NCBI GenBank assembly: GCA_937864195.1
Contig: CALMJG010000194.1
Location: forward strand, 1-47,750
Length of the DNA stretch: 47,750 nt
Origin: an uncultured Novosphingobium sp.
Lineage (GTDB): Bacteria; Pseudomonadota; Alphaproteobacteria; Sphingomonadales; Sphingomonadaceae
Reading direction: 5' to 3'
Translations under genes and position numbers: made by a program
The notes under the pieces: model-generated
Databases searched by the model: none
What the model was told of the DNA's origin: nothing
What the model saw: the letters and a program-made list of their open reading frames with translations, nothing else
In this document: one piece after another, positions 34,447 through 43,550 of the stretch
Position numbering within the stretch: position 1 is the first letter of the stretch
Layout of the letters: every line of letters begins with the position of its first letter

Positions 34447-35106
34447 GTGAACCTGCGCTACATCGACTGGATCTGGCACATCAGAGGGAGCCTCCCGCTG
34501 CCCCCCGGACAATCCGCCAGAGAAGCCTTCGAACGACTCGACCCCCTGTTCCGCCGGGGCGGCACCAGCCGCGAATGGATGGGAGACCGTCTGACCTTCA
34601 GCAAGAAGGACCAGGCCGCCCAGGACGAGATGTCGATCTTCGACAGCGGTGTCCTGCAGATCGAACGCGGCAGCGGCGTCCCGGTGCTGCATTATCATCT
34701 GATCAGCCGCGCCCTGCTGGCCTGCTTCCTGGCGCCCCTGCTGTTCCTGGCGTTCGCCGGGATCATCGTCGTCAAGGGCCAGTACGAGAAGCCCAGCCCC
34801 GAGGCTGCCGCCAAAGCCGAGGCGGAGAAGAAGAAAGCAGAGCAGAAGCTTTCCCAAGTGCCGATGAACCCGATCGACGTGTTTCTGGGGGCGCCCAAGC
34901 CCGAAAAGCCCAAGGCGGGCGAGCAGCAGGGCCGGCGCAGCCGCGAGGCCACGCCGACCGCAGCCTATGTCTTCATGGGAATTTTCGCCATCCTCTACAT
35001 CGTCGGACGCATCCTGGAGGCCTGGCTGATCAGGCGCCGGTTCGAGAAGCGGCTGTATGACGTTCCGACTCAAGCAGGGCAGGCGCCACCAGGCCTTGCC
35101 ACCTGA
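34447..35106 (+). CDS. Uncharacterised membrane protein with two transmembrane segments
   Basis: The product is 219 residues, probably starting at GTG 34447 with AGGAA just upstream; an ATG two bases earlier is out of frame. The order is a soluble N-terminal part (about 1-85), a hydrophobic segment ISRALLACFLAPLLFLAFAG, a charged linker rich in Ala, Glu, Lys and Pro (QYEKPSPEAAAKAEAEKKKA), a second hydrophobic segment (YVFMGIFAILYIVGRI) and a short basic tail. The linker is likely periplasmic or in a coiled coil. No family is recognised. It lies between the membrane hydroxylase and the secreted protease, with no clear link to either. Confidence 0.7.
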   Translation: MNLRYIDWIWHIRGSLPLPPGQSAREAFERLDPLFRRGGTSREWMGDRLTFSKKDQAAQDEMSIFDSGVLQIERGSGVPVLHYHLISRALLACFLAPLLFLAFAGIIVVKGQYEKPSPEAAAKAEAEKKKAEQKLSQVPMNPIDVFLGAPKPEKPKAGEQQGRRSREATPTAAYVFMGIFAILYIVGRILEAWLIRRRFEKRLYDVPTQAGQAPPGLAT

Positions 35107-35304
35107 GAGAGTCAGGCGTGAAGCGGCGAACATCCTTTCGAGTGGGATGCCAGGTCAACTCGAGCGGGTTGAAGGGGCTCTGCCGTTCCTCGACATCCCG
35201 CAGGCTCAGCGTGAAACGATAATAGAACCAGACCGCGATATCGGATCGCATTGAACTGACAGCTTGATGCTGATCCACGGAATAGCGGGGGCAAGCGCAC
35301 TACG

Positions 35305-38300
35305 TCAGGCAAACCAGCCCTGGTGAGTGGAACTGGCCCAGCCGTTTTGCGTGAGGAAGTCGATCACCTGCTGCTGGCTCTGGTAATTGGCATAGCGGAT
35401 GTTGCCATCGGCATGCATGTAGGCGTGGAGGTAGGCCGTCCCGTCGGTCAGCTTGAAATAGACTTCCTGCAGCCCGTCACGGTCGTAGTCCCCGGCGCCA
35501 AGGACTCCGGCGATGTTGCCGATCCTGAGGTCGTTCTGGAAGCGGCGCTGGCTGTCGAAGTCGCCCCCGGCCTGGACCTGTCCGGACTGGACCAACGGGT
35601 CGATGTAGATCCCGACCACGCGGGTTTCCCCCGCCCAGCCGTGATCGCCGAAATAGACCTTGCCATCCGGCGCTGTCGCGACCTCGGCAAAGCGGCCGTT
35701 TGTGCGGTTGACGAAGATCTGGTCAAGATCCCCGTCGCCATTGACGTCCGCCGCGCCGATCCGCTGCCAGTCTGCTGAAGCACCCACGTCGTTGCCGTCG
35801 AAATCGCGGATTGCGGCCATGTACGTGCCGGGATCATCGGCGGCGAAGTTCACCGCAGTAGCAGTGCCGGGGTAGAGCTTGATCTTCTGGTCGGCGAACT
35901 GGAGGAATTCGACATTGATCAACCTGTCGGTGCCATCCGGCCCCGTCACCCTGAACTGTCCGGCCGCGAATTGCGTCACCGTATAGGCGCTGCGGTTGCC
36001 GGCGAACACGGCGGTATCGATATTGCTGCCGCCGTCGATCGTATCGTCTCCCGTTCCGCCCGTCAGGGTGTCGCGCCCAGGACCACCGGCGAGAAGATCG
36101 TCGCCCGCCTCGCCCAGCAGGCTGTCATCTCCGCCGCGCGCGTCGATCAGATCGCCTCCAGCCCCGCCCTTCAGAACATCCGCGAAGGCCGTGCCGCTCA
36201 GATACTCGGACGAGCTTGTGCCACTGTGCTGAATACCGGCATCGAAAGGCAGGACCTGCAAGGTATAGTTGCCCTGGCTGTAACCGCCCACTTCGATGAA
36301 ATAGGTGCCGGCAACCGAGGGGGTGAAGACCAGGCTGGCCTTGGTATTGCCCGCTGCGCTCGGCTTGTCCTCGACGATCAGCGTACCCGCGCTGTTGCGG
36401 ACGGCGACCCGGATGGCGGTGGTCGTGGTCGTGCTGGGAAGCATCGCCGCGATATCATAGGCGACGCCCGCGGCCATGGTGATCTTGAACCAGTCGGCAT
36501 CGCTGAGGCTGGTCAGGGTCTCGCTGACTCTTTCGCCCACGGAGATCGTCGCGGCCGTGGCCACCGTGCCCGCAGTGTCGTTCGTCGACGTTCTTGCCTG
36601 GGACACGGCCAGCGGCACCCCGCTCAGCGGCGCGGCCTGGGCACCCTGCTTGTCCAGCACGGTGCCGGAGGTGAGGGACAGCTGCACCTGTCCGATCAGC
36701 AGGTTGTCGGCCGCCGCCCTGACCGTCAGCGAGTTGCCGTTGATCGAGACTCGCGTCGTATCCCTGATATCGACCGTTTCGACTTCGAAGCCGTCGAGGG
36801 TGATTCGCACGAAGCCCGCCCCAGCCCGGATCGCCTCGCTGAAAGTGAACGCAAAGGCCTGTCCGCCATCGGCGAAGGACACCTCGCTCGTCACCAGGGT
36901 CGGAGGCGTGAGCAGCGGCACAAGATCCGATGCCTTGGTCGCGAACGAGACCGTGTAGGGTCCGGCCACGCCATAGCCCGAGGGCGACCCGCCGTATCCG
37001 ACCACGCGCAGCCAATGGGTTCCGGTCTCGGTTGCCGTAAATTCGAACTGCGAAGCGCCGGCCGAGGTTGTCAGTCCGGCCTTCGTGAATACCGCCGGGG
37101 TTACGGTCGAGGCAAGGAACGCTGGAAGTTCCTGGTAGGCGCCGCCGTAAACCGCAGCCGATGCCTCGTAATTGCGGTACAGCCGCATGCCTATCTGGCC
37201 AGTCACGTCGAACCCGGCGTAGGTAGAAGCGCCTGCTTCGATCTGGAAGCGATAGGTCTGCCCGGCCACCAGATCGACCTGCAGCCAATCGGTGTCGCCG
37301 CGCGCATCATCCAGGTCGCGGCCCACACTGTCCTTGGTGCTGGTCGAACCGCTGGAATAGAGAATGCCCTGCAGCGATCCCCCGATCGGCACCTTGGAAT
37401 TCTGCGGCGGAGTTCCGGAATAGAAGTCGTTTATGGCATCGTCGCCGTAGGGCCACTCCCTGATGGTAAAGCTGTAGGCGCCGGAAGCCGAGCCGCCGCC
37501 GATCCAGCGCTCTCCGCTGGAAAGCTTGAACAGGACCTGTCCGGCCACTGTCGTCTGCGGTCGAATTTCATACAGCCACTGCGTTCCAAGCCAGCTATCG
37601 CGCTGGACGCTGTCGATGAATACCAGGCCATCGGCCAGCCCATTGGCGCCGACAGTATTATTGGTGATCAGATAGATCTTGTTGGGATCGAACAGGATCT
37701 TCTGGAAATCCTGGGTGTCGCCGCTCGATGGATCGATATATCCGCTTATCGTGACCGGATCGGTAATGGTGCGGACGTCGATCGTCTTGGGTGAGGAAGC
37801 GACCGAACCGGTATACTTGTCGATCGCCGGCAGATCGGGGTAATCGTCAACCGCGCCGATGATGAAATTCATCGCGCTTGGACCTTTCAGCCCGGCAAAC
37901 GGATTTCCGGCGGCGTCGACGAATGAACCCGGGTCGATCTCGACATAGTATTGCCCGTCCTCTTTCGGCTGGACGAAGCGCAGTTCCTGATAGTGTGAAT
38001 CGGTGAAAACGTCGGCAAGCGCATAGGTCTTGTAGAGCGCGCCGTCGGCATAATAGACGCGCAGGTTGCCGCCAACCAGCGTGACCCGCTCGGTAAAGGT
38101 AAGCGAGAGCTCGCTGGCATAGGCAGCGGTCGTCGAGGGAAAGACGCGATTGTCGAATGACGCCAGCAGCCTTGGCGGATTGGGATCGTAGCTCAGGTAA
38201 TCGGCAACGTCGATCGTCCGGTCGGTAAAGCGCAGCTGCTCCACATCCACGCCATCTTGTCCATCGCCCCCCTTGATGACGAGGCTGGCAAGGCCGTTGC

Positions 38301-39498
38301 TGGGGTCGCTCTTCGTCTGGCGCGTGAAATAGTCGATCACCACGCTGGCGAACGGCGATGAATAGTTCGCAGTATCCTGTCCCACGCCGCCGACCAGCTG
38401 GTCGGTCCCGGCGCCGCCCGTCAGGAGATCGTCGCCCGCGCCTCCGTGCAGAACGTCGTTGCCGCCATTGCCGGTCAGCTTGTTGTTCGCGCTGTTGCCG
38501 AGCAGCCGGTCCGCGCCGGCCCCGCCAATGGCATTCTCGATCAGGGAGCGGGGGTCGCCATCGACCAGCCACGACATGTACAGATTGTTGGCTGTCCTGC
38601 CGTTGCCCAGATTGGGCGCGTTGGTGAACCGGCTGCCGGCACCCGGGCTCAGATCCACGAACATGCCGTTGGCGAAATTCGACAGGTCCAGCGTATCTTC
38701 GCCGCCGCCGTCCCACAGCGCCATGAACACGCGGTTCATGCTGGAATCGAACGTCGCGCCCAGGCCGTCGCCAGGCTTGGGGCCGGCGACCCCGTTCACG
38801 AACGACTGGCCGGTCCCGGAATTCCACGTGTAGACTGTATCGCCGCCGTTCGTCTCGTAGTTGGCGCCGTACATCTCCTGCAGCGCCAGAATGTCATTGG
38901 CCATGAACGTCGTGGGGTAGCCGAAGGTCTCGTTCGAGTAACCGCTCAGGTCGTCACCCTGATAGCTGCGGTAGCTCATCACCGAATAACCCAGCCAATC
39001 CCACATCGCCGGCAGGACAGTATTGGCGGCCCCGCCCGCCTCGAACGGATGCTTCAGACCAAGCGCGTGTCCCAGTTCGTGCAGGACTGTCAGATAGGCA
39101 TAGTCGCCGACCTTCGGGGCGCGAAAGTTGAACGAGGTGCCGAACCAGATGTCGGCTGACGCAAGATTGCCGGCAACATTCCAGACTGTCCGTGCAGGAT
39201 TGGCGGACGTTACTGCGGAGGTATAGGCCGCGCTGATGTCCGCCGCCACACCCCCCCTGAAATCGAACCCGAGTCCGGTGTAGCCCGACACCAGTGTGGT
39301 CAAATAAGTGAACACCCGCTGCAGTTCGCTTGATGCAGCGCCGAAGTCCGAACTGCGTTCGTCCGAGGAATTCAAGCCAGGGTAATCGCTTGCCTGATCC
39401 GGAAACCCGACTTTTATTGTGTCCAGCCATTTCCGACCGCTTAGCAGCCCGTCAATGCGAGGATCCCCGGATGCAAATGCCTGCGTAACTATGCCCAT
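35305..39498 (-). CDS. Large M10 serralysin-type metalloprotease with RTX and FG-GAP repeats
   Basis: The product is a 1397-residue secreted protein without an N-terminal signal peptide, as usual for type I secretion. Residues 140-150 carry the zinc motif HELGHALGLKH and 172-176 the Met-turn SVMSY. RTX calcium-binding repeats occur twice (about 323-375 and 1100-1160, e.g. GGNDVLHGGAGDDLLTGG). Between them lie Ig-like and pre-peptidase-C-type beta domains (SLSDADWFKITMAAGVAYDI). The C-terminal 150 residues contain FG-GAP/VCBS units (GAADVNGDGDLDQIFV). Ordinary serralysins have about 480 residues, so this is an expanded form. The start at 39498 has GGAG ten bases upstream. No type I exporter genes are in the window. 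A 91-base copy of its 3' part lies just upstream at 39582-39672. Confidence 0.92.
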   Translation of the reverse strand: MGIVTQAFASGDPRIDGLLSGRKWLDTIKVGFPDQASDYPGLNSSDERSSDFGAASSELQRVFTYLTTLVSGYTGLGFDFRGGVAADISAAYTSAVTSANPARTVWNVAGNLASADIWFGTSFNFRAPKVGDYAYLTVLHELGHALGLKHPFEAGGAANTVLPAMWDWLGYSVMSYRSYQGDDLSGYSNETFGYPTTFMANDILALQEMYGANYETNGGDTVYTWNSGTGQSFVNGVAGPKPGDGLGATFDSSMNRVFMALWDGGGEDTLDLSNFANGMFVDLSPGAGSRFTNAPNLGNGRTANNLYMSWLVDGDPRSLIENAIGGAGADRLLGNSANNKLTGNGGNDVLHGGAGDDLLTGGAGTDQLVGGVGQDTANYSSPFASVVIDYFTRQTKSDPSNGLASLVIKGGDGQDGVDVEQLRFTDRTIDVADYLSYDPNPPRLLASFDNRVFPSTTAAYASELSLTFTERVTLVGGNLRVYYADGALYKTYALADVFTDSHYQELRFVQPKEDGQYYVEIDPGSFVDAAGNPFAGLKGPSAMNFIIGAVDDYPDLPAIDKYTGSVASSPKTIDVRTITDPVTISGYIDPSSGDTQDFQKILFDPNKIYLITNNTVGANGLADGLVFIDSVQRDSWLGTQWLYEIRPQTTVAGQVLFKLSSGERWIGGGSASGAYSFTIREWPYGDDAINDFYSGTPPQNSKVPIGGSLQGILYSSGSTSTKDSVGRDLDDARGDTDWLQVDLVAGQTYRFQIEAGASTYAGFDVTGQIGMRLYRNYEASAAVYGGAYQELPAFLASTVTPAVFTKAGLTTSAGASQFEFTATETGTHWLRVVGYGGSPSGYGVAGPYTVSFATKASDLVPLLTPPTLVTSEVSFADGGQAFAFTFSEAIRAGAGFVRITLDGFEVETVDIRDTTRVSINGNSLTVRAAADNLLIGQVQLSLTSGTVLDKQGAQAAPLSGVPLAVSQARTSTNDTAGTVATAATISVGERVSETLTSLSDADWFKITMAAGVAYDIAAMLPSTTTTTAIRVAVRNSAGTLIVEDKPSAAGNTKASLVFTPSVAGTYFIEVGGYSQGNYTLQVLPFDAGIQHSGTSSSEYLSGTAFADVLKGGAGGDLIDARGGDDSLLGEAGDDLLAGGPGRDTLTGGTGDDTIDGGSNIDTAVFAGNRSAYTVTQFAAGQFRVTGPDGTDRLINVEFLQFADQKIKLYPGTATAVNFAADDPGTYMAAIRDFDGNDVGASADWQRIGAADVNGDGDLDQIFVNRTNGRFAEVATAPDGKVYFGDHGWAGETRVVGIYIDPLVQSGQVQAGGDFDSQRRFQNDLRIGNIAGVLGAGDYDRDGLQEVYFKLTDGTAYLHAYMHADGNIRYANYQSQQQVIDFLTQNGWASSTHQGWFA

Positions 39499-39578
39499 TG
39501 CTCTCTCCGTCCGGCAACTCAGGCATAATCACGATAAACGATCGGCGGCAACATTCGAATATCGATCCGAGAGGGGGC

Positions 39579-39690
39579 GCGGTCGCGACCTCGGCAAAGC
39601 GGCCATTGGTGCGGTTGACGAAGATCTGGTCGAGATCCCCGTCGCCATTGACGTCCGCCGCGCCGATCCGCTTCCATTCAGCCGCCGCGC
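39579..39690 (-). pseudogene. Fragment duplicated from the 3' end of the protease gene
   Basis: Bases 39582-39672 match 35675-35765 in 88 of 91 positions. On the minus strand they still encode RIGAADVNGDGDLDQIFVNR in frame, followed by TNGRFAEVATA, but the frame has a stop upstream (39737-39739) and lacks the rest of the domain. It is the remnant of a second FG-GAP protein gene or of a local duplication. Confidence 0.85.
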
Positions 39691-39810
39691 CTTGCTGAAA
39701 CCTGACTGCCCGGGTGGCACTGGCTCGGGCTGGCAGTTACTGTCGCAACACATTAGGCTCCAATTCTCATCCGCGTGCGGGGGCGATGCCATGGCCGGGA
39801 TTCGATACTG

Positions 39811-42300
39811 ATGGCCGAACAAGCCTGGTGGGCCCTGGATATTGACGAACTGGCGCGCCGGTTCGGCAGCGGTCCCGACGGACTAGGTTCAGCCGAGGCG
39901 GCTCGGCGCAGCAGGGGCGGCCGCAGCCACCATCGTCATGCACAGACCCTGCGGCTGCTTCTTTCGCAGTTCACCAATCCGCTGGTTCTGATCCTGATCG
40001 TCGGGGCGGCCCTGTCGCTGTTCCTGCGAGAGTGGATCGATGCGGCAATCATTCTGATAATCATCGTCGGCAGCAGCCTGCTCGGTTTCACGCAGGAATA
40101 TTCCGCCTCGAAGGCGATCGAAGAACTCCAGCAGCGGCTGGTCAGGCAGGTTAACCTGCTGCGCGACGGCAAGCCGGTGCGTTTGCCCCTGGACGCGGTT
40201 GTGCCGGGCGATGTCGCGCTGCTGCAGGCGGGCGATCTGGTGCCGGGCGATGGCCGGATTCTCGAAAGCAGCAGCCTTCTGGTGGACGAGGCGCCCCTGA
40301 CCGGTGAACCTTTCCCGGTCGAGAAGTCCCCGGCTTCTTCCCCAGAAGCCGCCGTTCTGGCGGAAAGAACCGGATCGCTGTTCGAAGGCACGTCGATCCG
40401 TAGCGGGACCTGCCGCATGCTGGTTGTCACCACCGGTAAGGACACCATCTTCGGCGCGATCGAGCAGGACCTCGAAAAGGCCGAGGAGGCGACCGAGTTC
40501 GCGCGAGGGCTGGCAGCGTTCGGCGCCATGCTGATGCGCGTGATGCTCTGCGTGGTCGCCATGGTGCTGGTTGCGGCCATGCTGCTGGGGCGGGATCTGG
40601 TCACTTCCGTTCTGTTCGCAATGGCGCTGGCCGTGGCGATTTCGCCGGAACTTCTTCCCGCGATCGTCAGCGTGACCCTGGCTGCGGGTGCCCGCCGCAT
40701 GACCGGCCACGGCGTTCTGGTCAGGCGGCTTCAGGCGATCGAGAATCTAGGCGGCATGGACGTGCTGTGCACCGACAAGACCGGAACGCTGACCGTGGGC
40801 TCGATCGCGCTGAGCGCAGCCGTGGACACTGCGGGACAAGCGGCGGCACCGGTGCTGCGGCTGGCGGCGATAAATTCACGCTTGCAGACAAGCATGGCGA
40901 GCGCGCTTGACGAGGCAGTGCTGGCCGCTGCGGCGGCATCCGGGGTTACGGGCGAAATTCCCCGAAAGCTTGGCGAAGTGCCCTACGATTTCGTCCGCCG
41001 GAGATTCACTGTCACCGCTCGGCTGAAGGACGGCGCGGAGATCACCGTGACCAAGGGCGCGGTCAACGAGGTTCTGGCCGACTGCGCCGATGAGCGGGCT
41101 GCCGAGGGTATCCGTCGGCTCGATGCAGTGCGGCGAGCCGCTATCCAGGACTTCGTTCGGAACAAGGCGCAGGACGGGTTCAGGGTGCTGGCGGTTTCGA
41201 GCGGCGAGGCGGGACGTGCCTGCCTCGAAGGCTTTCTCCTGTTCTTCGATCCGCCCAAGCCGGGCATCGAGAAGACCGTTGCCGCCCTTGCCGGGCGGGG
41301 AATATCGATCAGAATCATCAGCGGCGACAATCGCTACGTGACCGAGCGGATGGCGGCGGTCATCGGGCTGGAGCCGGGCGAGGTCATGACCGGAGACACG
41401 CTTGCCGCGCTGGACGAAGCCGCTCTCGCGGCAAGAATCGGCGCGGTGCGCCTATTCGCGGAAGTGGAGCCACAGCAGAAGGAGAGGATCGTTCGCGCGC
41501 TTCAGGCGGCCGGCCACGCCGTCGGGTACATGGGTGACGGGATCAACGATGCCCCGGCGCTGCGCGCGGCCGACGTGGGCATCTCGGTTGACAGCGCAGT
41601 GGACGTTGCCCGCGAAAGCGCCGACATCGTGCTGCTGCGGCCGGACCTGGGCGCGATCAGGCGCGGCGTGGAGGATGGCCGGCGCACCTTTGCCAACACG
41701 CTCAAATACATTGCGATCACGACCAGTGCCAATTTCGGGAACATGGTCAGCATGGCGCTGGCGACCGTGCTGCTGCCGTTCCTGCCGCTGCTGCCCACCC
41801 AGATCCTGCTCAACAATTTCCTGTCTGACCTGCCGGCGATCGCGATTGCCAGCGATGCGGTGGACCGCGAACGGCTGGCCGCGCCCCAGCGCTGGAATAT
41901 CGCGCGCATCCGCAATTTCATGATCGTCTTCGGTCTGATCAGCACGCTCTTCGATCTGCTGACATTCGCCTACCTGTGGTTTGTCCTGCGGGCAGATCCC
42001 GAAACTCTTCGAACAAGCTGGTTCATTGTTTCTCTGCTGACCGAACTGGCCGCGCTGCTGGTGCTTCGGACCCGGCGGCGTTTCTGGCAGAGCGCACCAT
42101 CCAGCTTGTTGCTGTGGAGTTCGATCTTCGTTGCGGCGCTGGCGCTGGCTCTGCCTTATGCGGGCGAGATCGCGAATCTGTTCGCCTTCCGGCCCTTGGC
42201 TCCAATGCTCCTGGCACAACTCCTGCTGCTGGTCGCGGCCTATGCCCTGGTTACCGAGTTCGCCAAGCGCCTGCACAATGCCGGGGACAACCATCTGTGA
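39811..42300 (+). CDS. mgtA: Cation-transporting P-type ATPase, MgtA-like
   Basis: The product is an 829-residue inner-membrane pump. Motifs are LTGEP in the actuator domain, the membrane motif SPELLPAIVSVTLA, the phosphorylation site CTDKTGT with Asp322, and the hinge GDGINDAPAL. The segment before the phosphorylation site (LQAIENLGGMDVLCTDKTGT) resembles MgtA/MgtB magnesium importers (P3B type). It is about 70 residues shorter than E. coli MgtA, mainly at the N-terminus. The start at 39811 is ATG with GGGA 14 bases upstream; an in-frame GTG at 39775 is possible. The stop overlaps the GTG of the next gene. Magnesium specificity is inferred from similarity. Confidence 0.87.
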   Translation: MAEQAWWALDIDELARRFGSGPDGLGSAEAARRSRGGRSHHRHAQTLRLLLSQFTNPLVLILIVGAALSLFLREWIDAAIILIIIVGSSLLGFTQEYSASKAIEELQQRLVRQVNLLRDGKPVRLPLDAVVPGDVALLQAGDLVPGDGRILESSSLLVDEAPLTGEPFPVEKSPASSPEAAVLAERTGSLFEGTSIRSGTCRMLVVTTGKDTIFGAIEQDLEKAEEATEFARGLAAFGAMLMRVMLCVVAMVLVAAMLLGRDLVTSVLFAMALAVAISPELLPAIVSVTLAAGARRMTGHGVLVRRLQAIENLGGMDVLCTDKTGTLTVGSIALSAAVDTAGQAAAPVLRLAAINSRLQTSMASALDEAVLAAAAASGVTGEIPRKLGEVPYDFVRRRFTVTARLKDGAEITVTKGAVNEVLADCADERAAEGIRRLDAVRRAAIQDFVRNKAQDGFRVLAVSSGEAGRACLEGFLLFFDPPKPGIEKTVAALAGRGISIRIISGDNRYVTERMAAVIGLEPGEVMTGDTLAALDEAALAARIGAVRLFAEVEPQQKERIVRALQAAGHAVGYMGDGINDAPALRAADVGISVDSAVDVARESADIVLLRPDLGAIRRGVEDGRRTFANTLKYIAITTSANFGNMVSMALATVLLPFLPLLPTQILLNNFLSDLPAIAIASDAVDRERLAAPQRWNIARIRNFMIVFGLISTLFDLLTFAYLWFVLRADPETLRTSWFIVSLLTELAALLVLRTRRRFWQSAPSSLLLWSSIFVAALALALPYAGEIANLFAFRPLAPMLLAQLLLLVAAYALVTEFAKRLHNAGDNHL

Positions 42301-43256
42301 CCGGCTGGCGGCAATGGTTCTTCGGGGTGCTGCTGATCGCCGCCCTGGTCGGCGCCGTGGTCCACTTTGGCGAGCTGCGGAATTTCGCCGAACTGGTGAG
42401 GAAGGTGGAGCCCGGCTGGTTGATTTTTGCAGTGGCCCTGCAGCTCTCGACCTACGTGAGCCTTGCACTCGGCTGGAAGGTGGTCCTCGAACAGGCCGAG
42501 GGGCGTCCTTTCCGCTTGCCCATCCTGATCCGCATCGCACTTTCCAAGCTGTTTGCCGACCAGGCGGTGCCAACTGCCGGAATGAGCGGGAATGTGGTTC
42601 TGGTCGATCAGTTGGTCGGGATCGGTGCGACGCGGGGTGCCGCAGTTGCCACCCTGCTCCTGTCGATGCTGGGCTTTTACGCGTCCTATATGGTCTTTGC
42701 CGTGGTCGCGCTCGTGCTTCTCTGGCTCCAGGGAGATGCCACGCCGCTGATGGTCGGACTGGTCACGACATTCATGCTGGTCGCGCTGGGCATACCGGCG
42801 CTCGCACTGTGGTTGAGGCAGAGAGGGAGCCGGCCTCTTCCGCCCGCGATTGAAGCTGTCAGGCCGATCCGCCAGATGGTCGGGATCCTGGGCGAAGCTC
42901 CCGCCGGCCTGCTGAAGGACCGGCCTCTGATCGGGATCGTCACTCTGCTCAATGCGGCCGTATTCGCGGCTGATATCCTGACGCTTTGGGCACTGGTTCA
43001 TGGGCTTGGTGCGGACATTACCCTAGCGGTCGCCTTGCTCGCTTTTGTCCTCGCCTCGATTGCGGTTACCCTTGGGCCGATCCCTTTCGGGCTGGGCAGT
43101 TTCGAGGTTGTCTGCACCAGTACGCTGCATATGCTGGACCTCGGTCTGGAAACGGCGTTGACGGGCACCGTACTCCTGCGCCTGCTCATCCTGTGGCTGC
43201 CGCTCCTGCCTGGGCTGCTGATGTCGCGTCATATCCTGCTTCGCAGCAGGCACTGA
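42297..43256 (+). CDS. Lysylphosphatidylglycerol synthase-type flippase membrane protein (UPF0104)
   Basis: The product is a 319-residue inner-membrane protein with about eight hydrophobic segments and the family landmarks AVPTAGMSGNVVLVDQL and GPIPFGLGSFEVV. This is the membrane domain of lysylphosphatidylglycerol synthase/MprF without the aminoacyl-transferase part, so it may translocate a lipid or isoprenoid-linked molecule. The GTG at 42297 overlaps the stop of the ATPase gene (GTGA), indicating translational coupling. The pairing of a P-type ATPase with this protein suggests a membrane or ion stress function, which is not provable here. Confidence 0.85.
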   Translation: MTGWRQWFFGVLLIAALVGAVVHFGELRNFAELVRKVEPGWLIFAVALQLSTYVSLALGWKVVLEQAEGRPFRLPILIRIALSKLFADQAVPTAGMSGNVVLVDQLVGIGATRGAAVATLLLSMLGFYASYMVFAVVALVLLWLQGDATPLMVGLVTTFMLVALGIPALALWLRQRGSRPLPPAIEAVRPIRQMVGILGEAPAGLLKDRPLIGIVTLLNAAVFAADILTLWALVHGLGADITLAVALLAFVLASIAVTLGPIPFGLGSFEVVCTSTLHMLDLGLETALTGTVLLRLLILWLPLLPGLLMSRHILLRSRH

Positions 43257-43304
43257 AACTGGGCATTATCCTGCGGGGAAGACGGTGCGGATCGCCTGTT
43301 TGTC

Positions 43305-43469
43305 CCTGGAGGGGATTCAGCCATGCAGCGGTCCCGGCGGATGAAGTCACTGCAGAAGCTCGTCTCGATCCGCGCATCGCTTCACAACCATTTCAAGCAG
43401 GAACACCATTTCGTCGACCGTCAGACTTGAAAGCTTGGCCGCTCGCCCGCCTTGGCTGAGGTCGGGTGA
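43305..43469 (+). pseudogene. IS6-family-type transposase C-terminal relic
   Basis: In one frame the bases encode GDSAMQRSRRMKSLQKLVSI followed by RASLHNHFKQEHHFVDRQT, a stop, then KLGRSPALAEVG and another stop. This follows the C-terminus of IS6-type transposases as I remember it (SLQKFASVHASVHNHFNQER...AALAEW). The in-frame stop and the missing DDE domain show that it is dead. No inverted repeats were found around it. It lies between the ATPase pair and the Anbu cluster and marks an old insertion. The 35-codon open part has a fortuitous GGAGGGG upstream. Confidence 0.65.
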
Positions 43470-43550
43470 GTCTTTCATCTTCGCACCTGCAACATTTCGG
43501 CTTGCGTTCTTTCGCAAGTGCAGCATTATCCCTGATAACAGGGAGTCGCC

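Noticed and set aside
43323..43430. 35-codon small gene with a good-looking ribosome site
   Set aside because: Its sequence is the C-terminal part of an IS6-type transposase and the similarity continues past the stop codon, so it is a relic.
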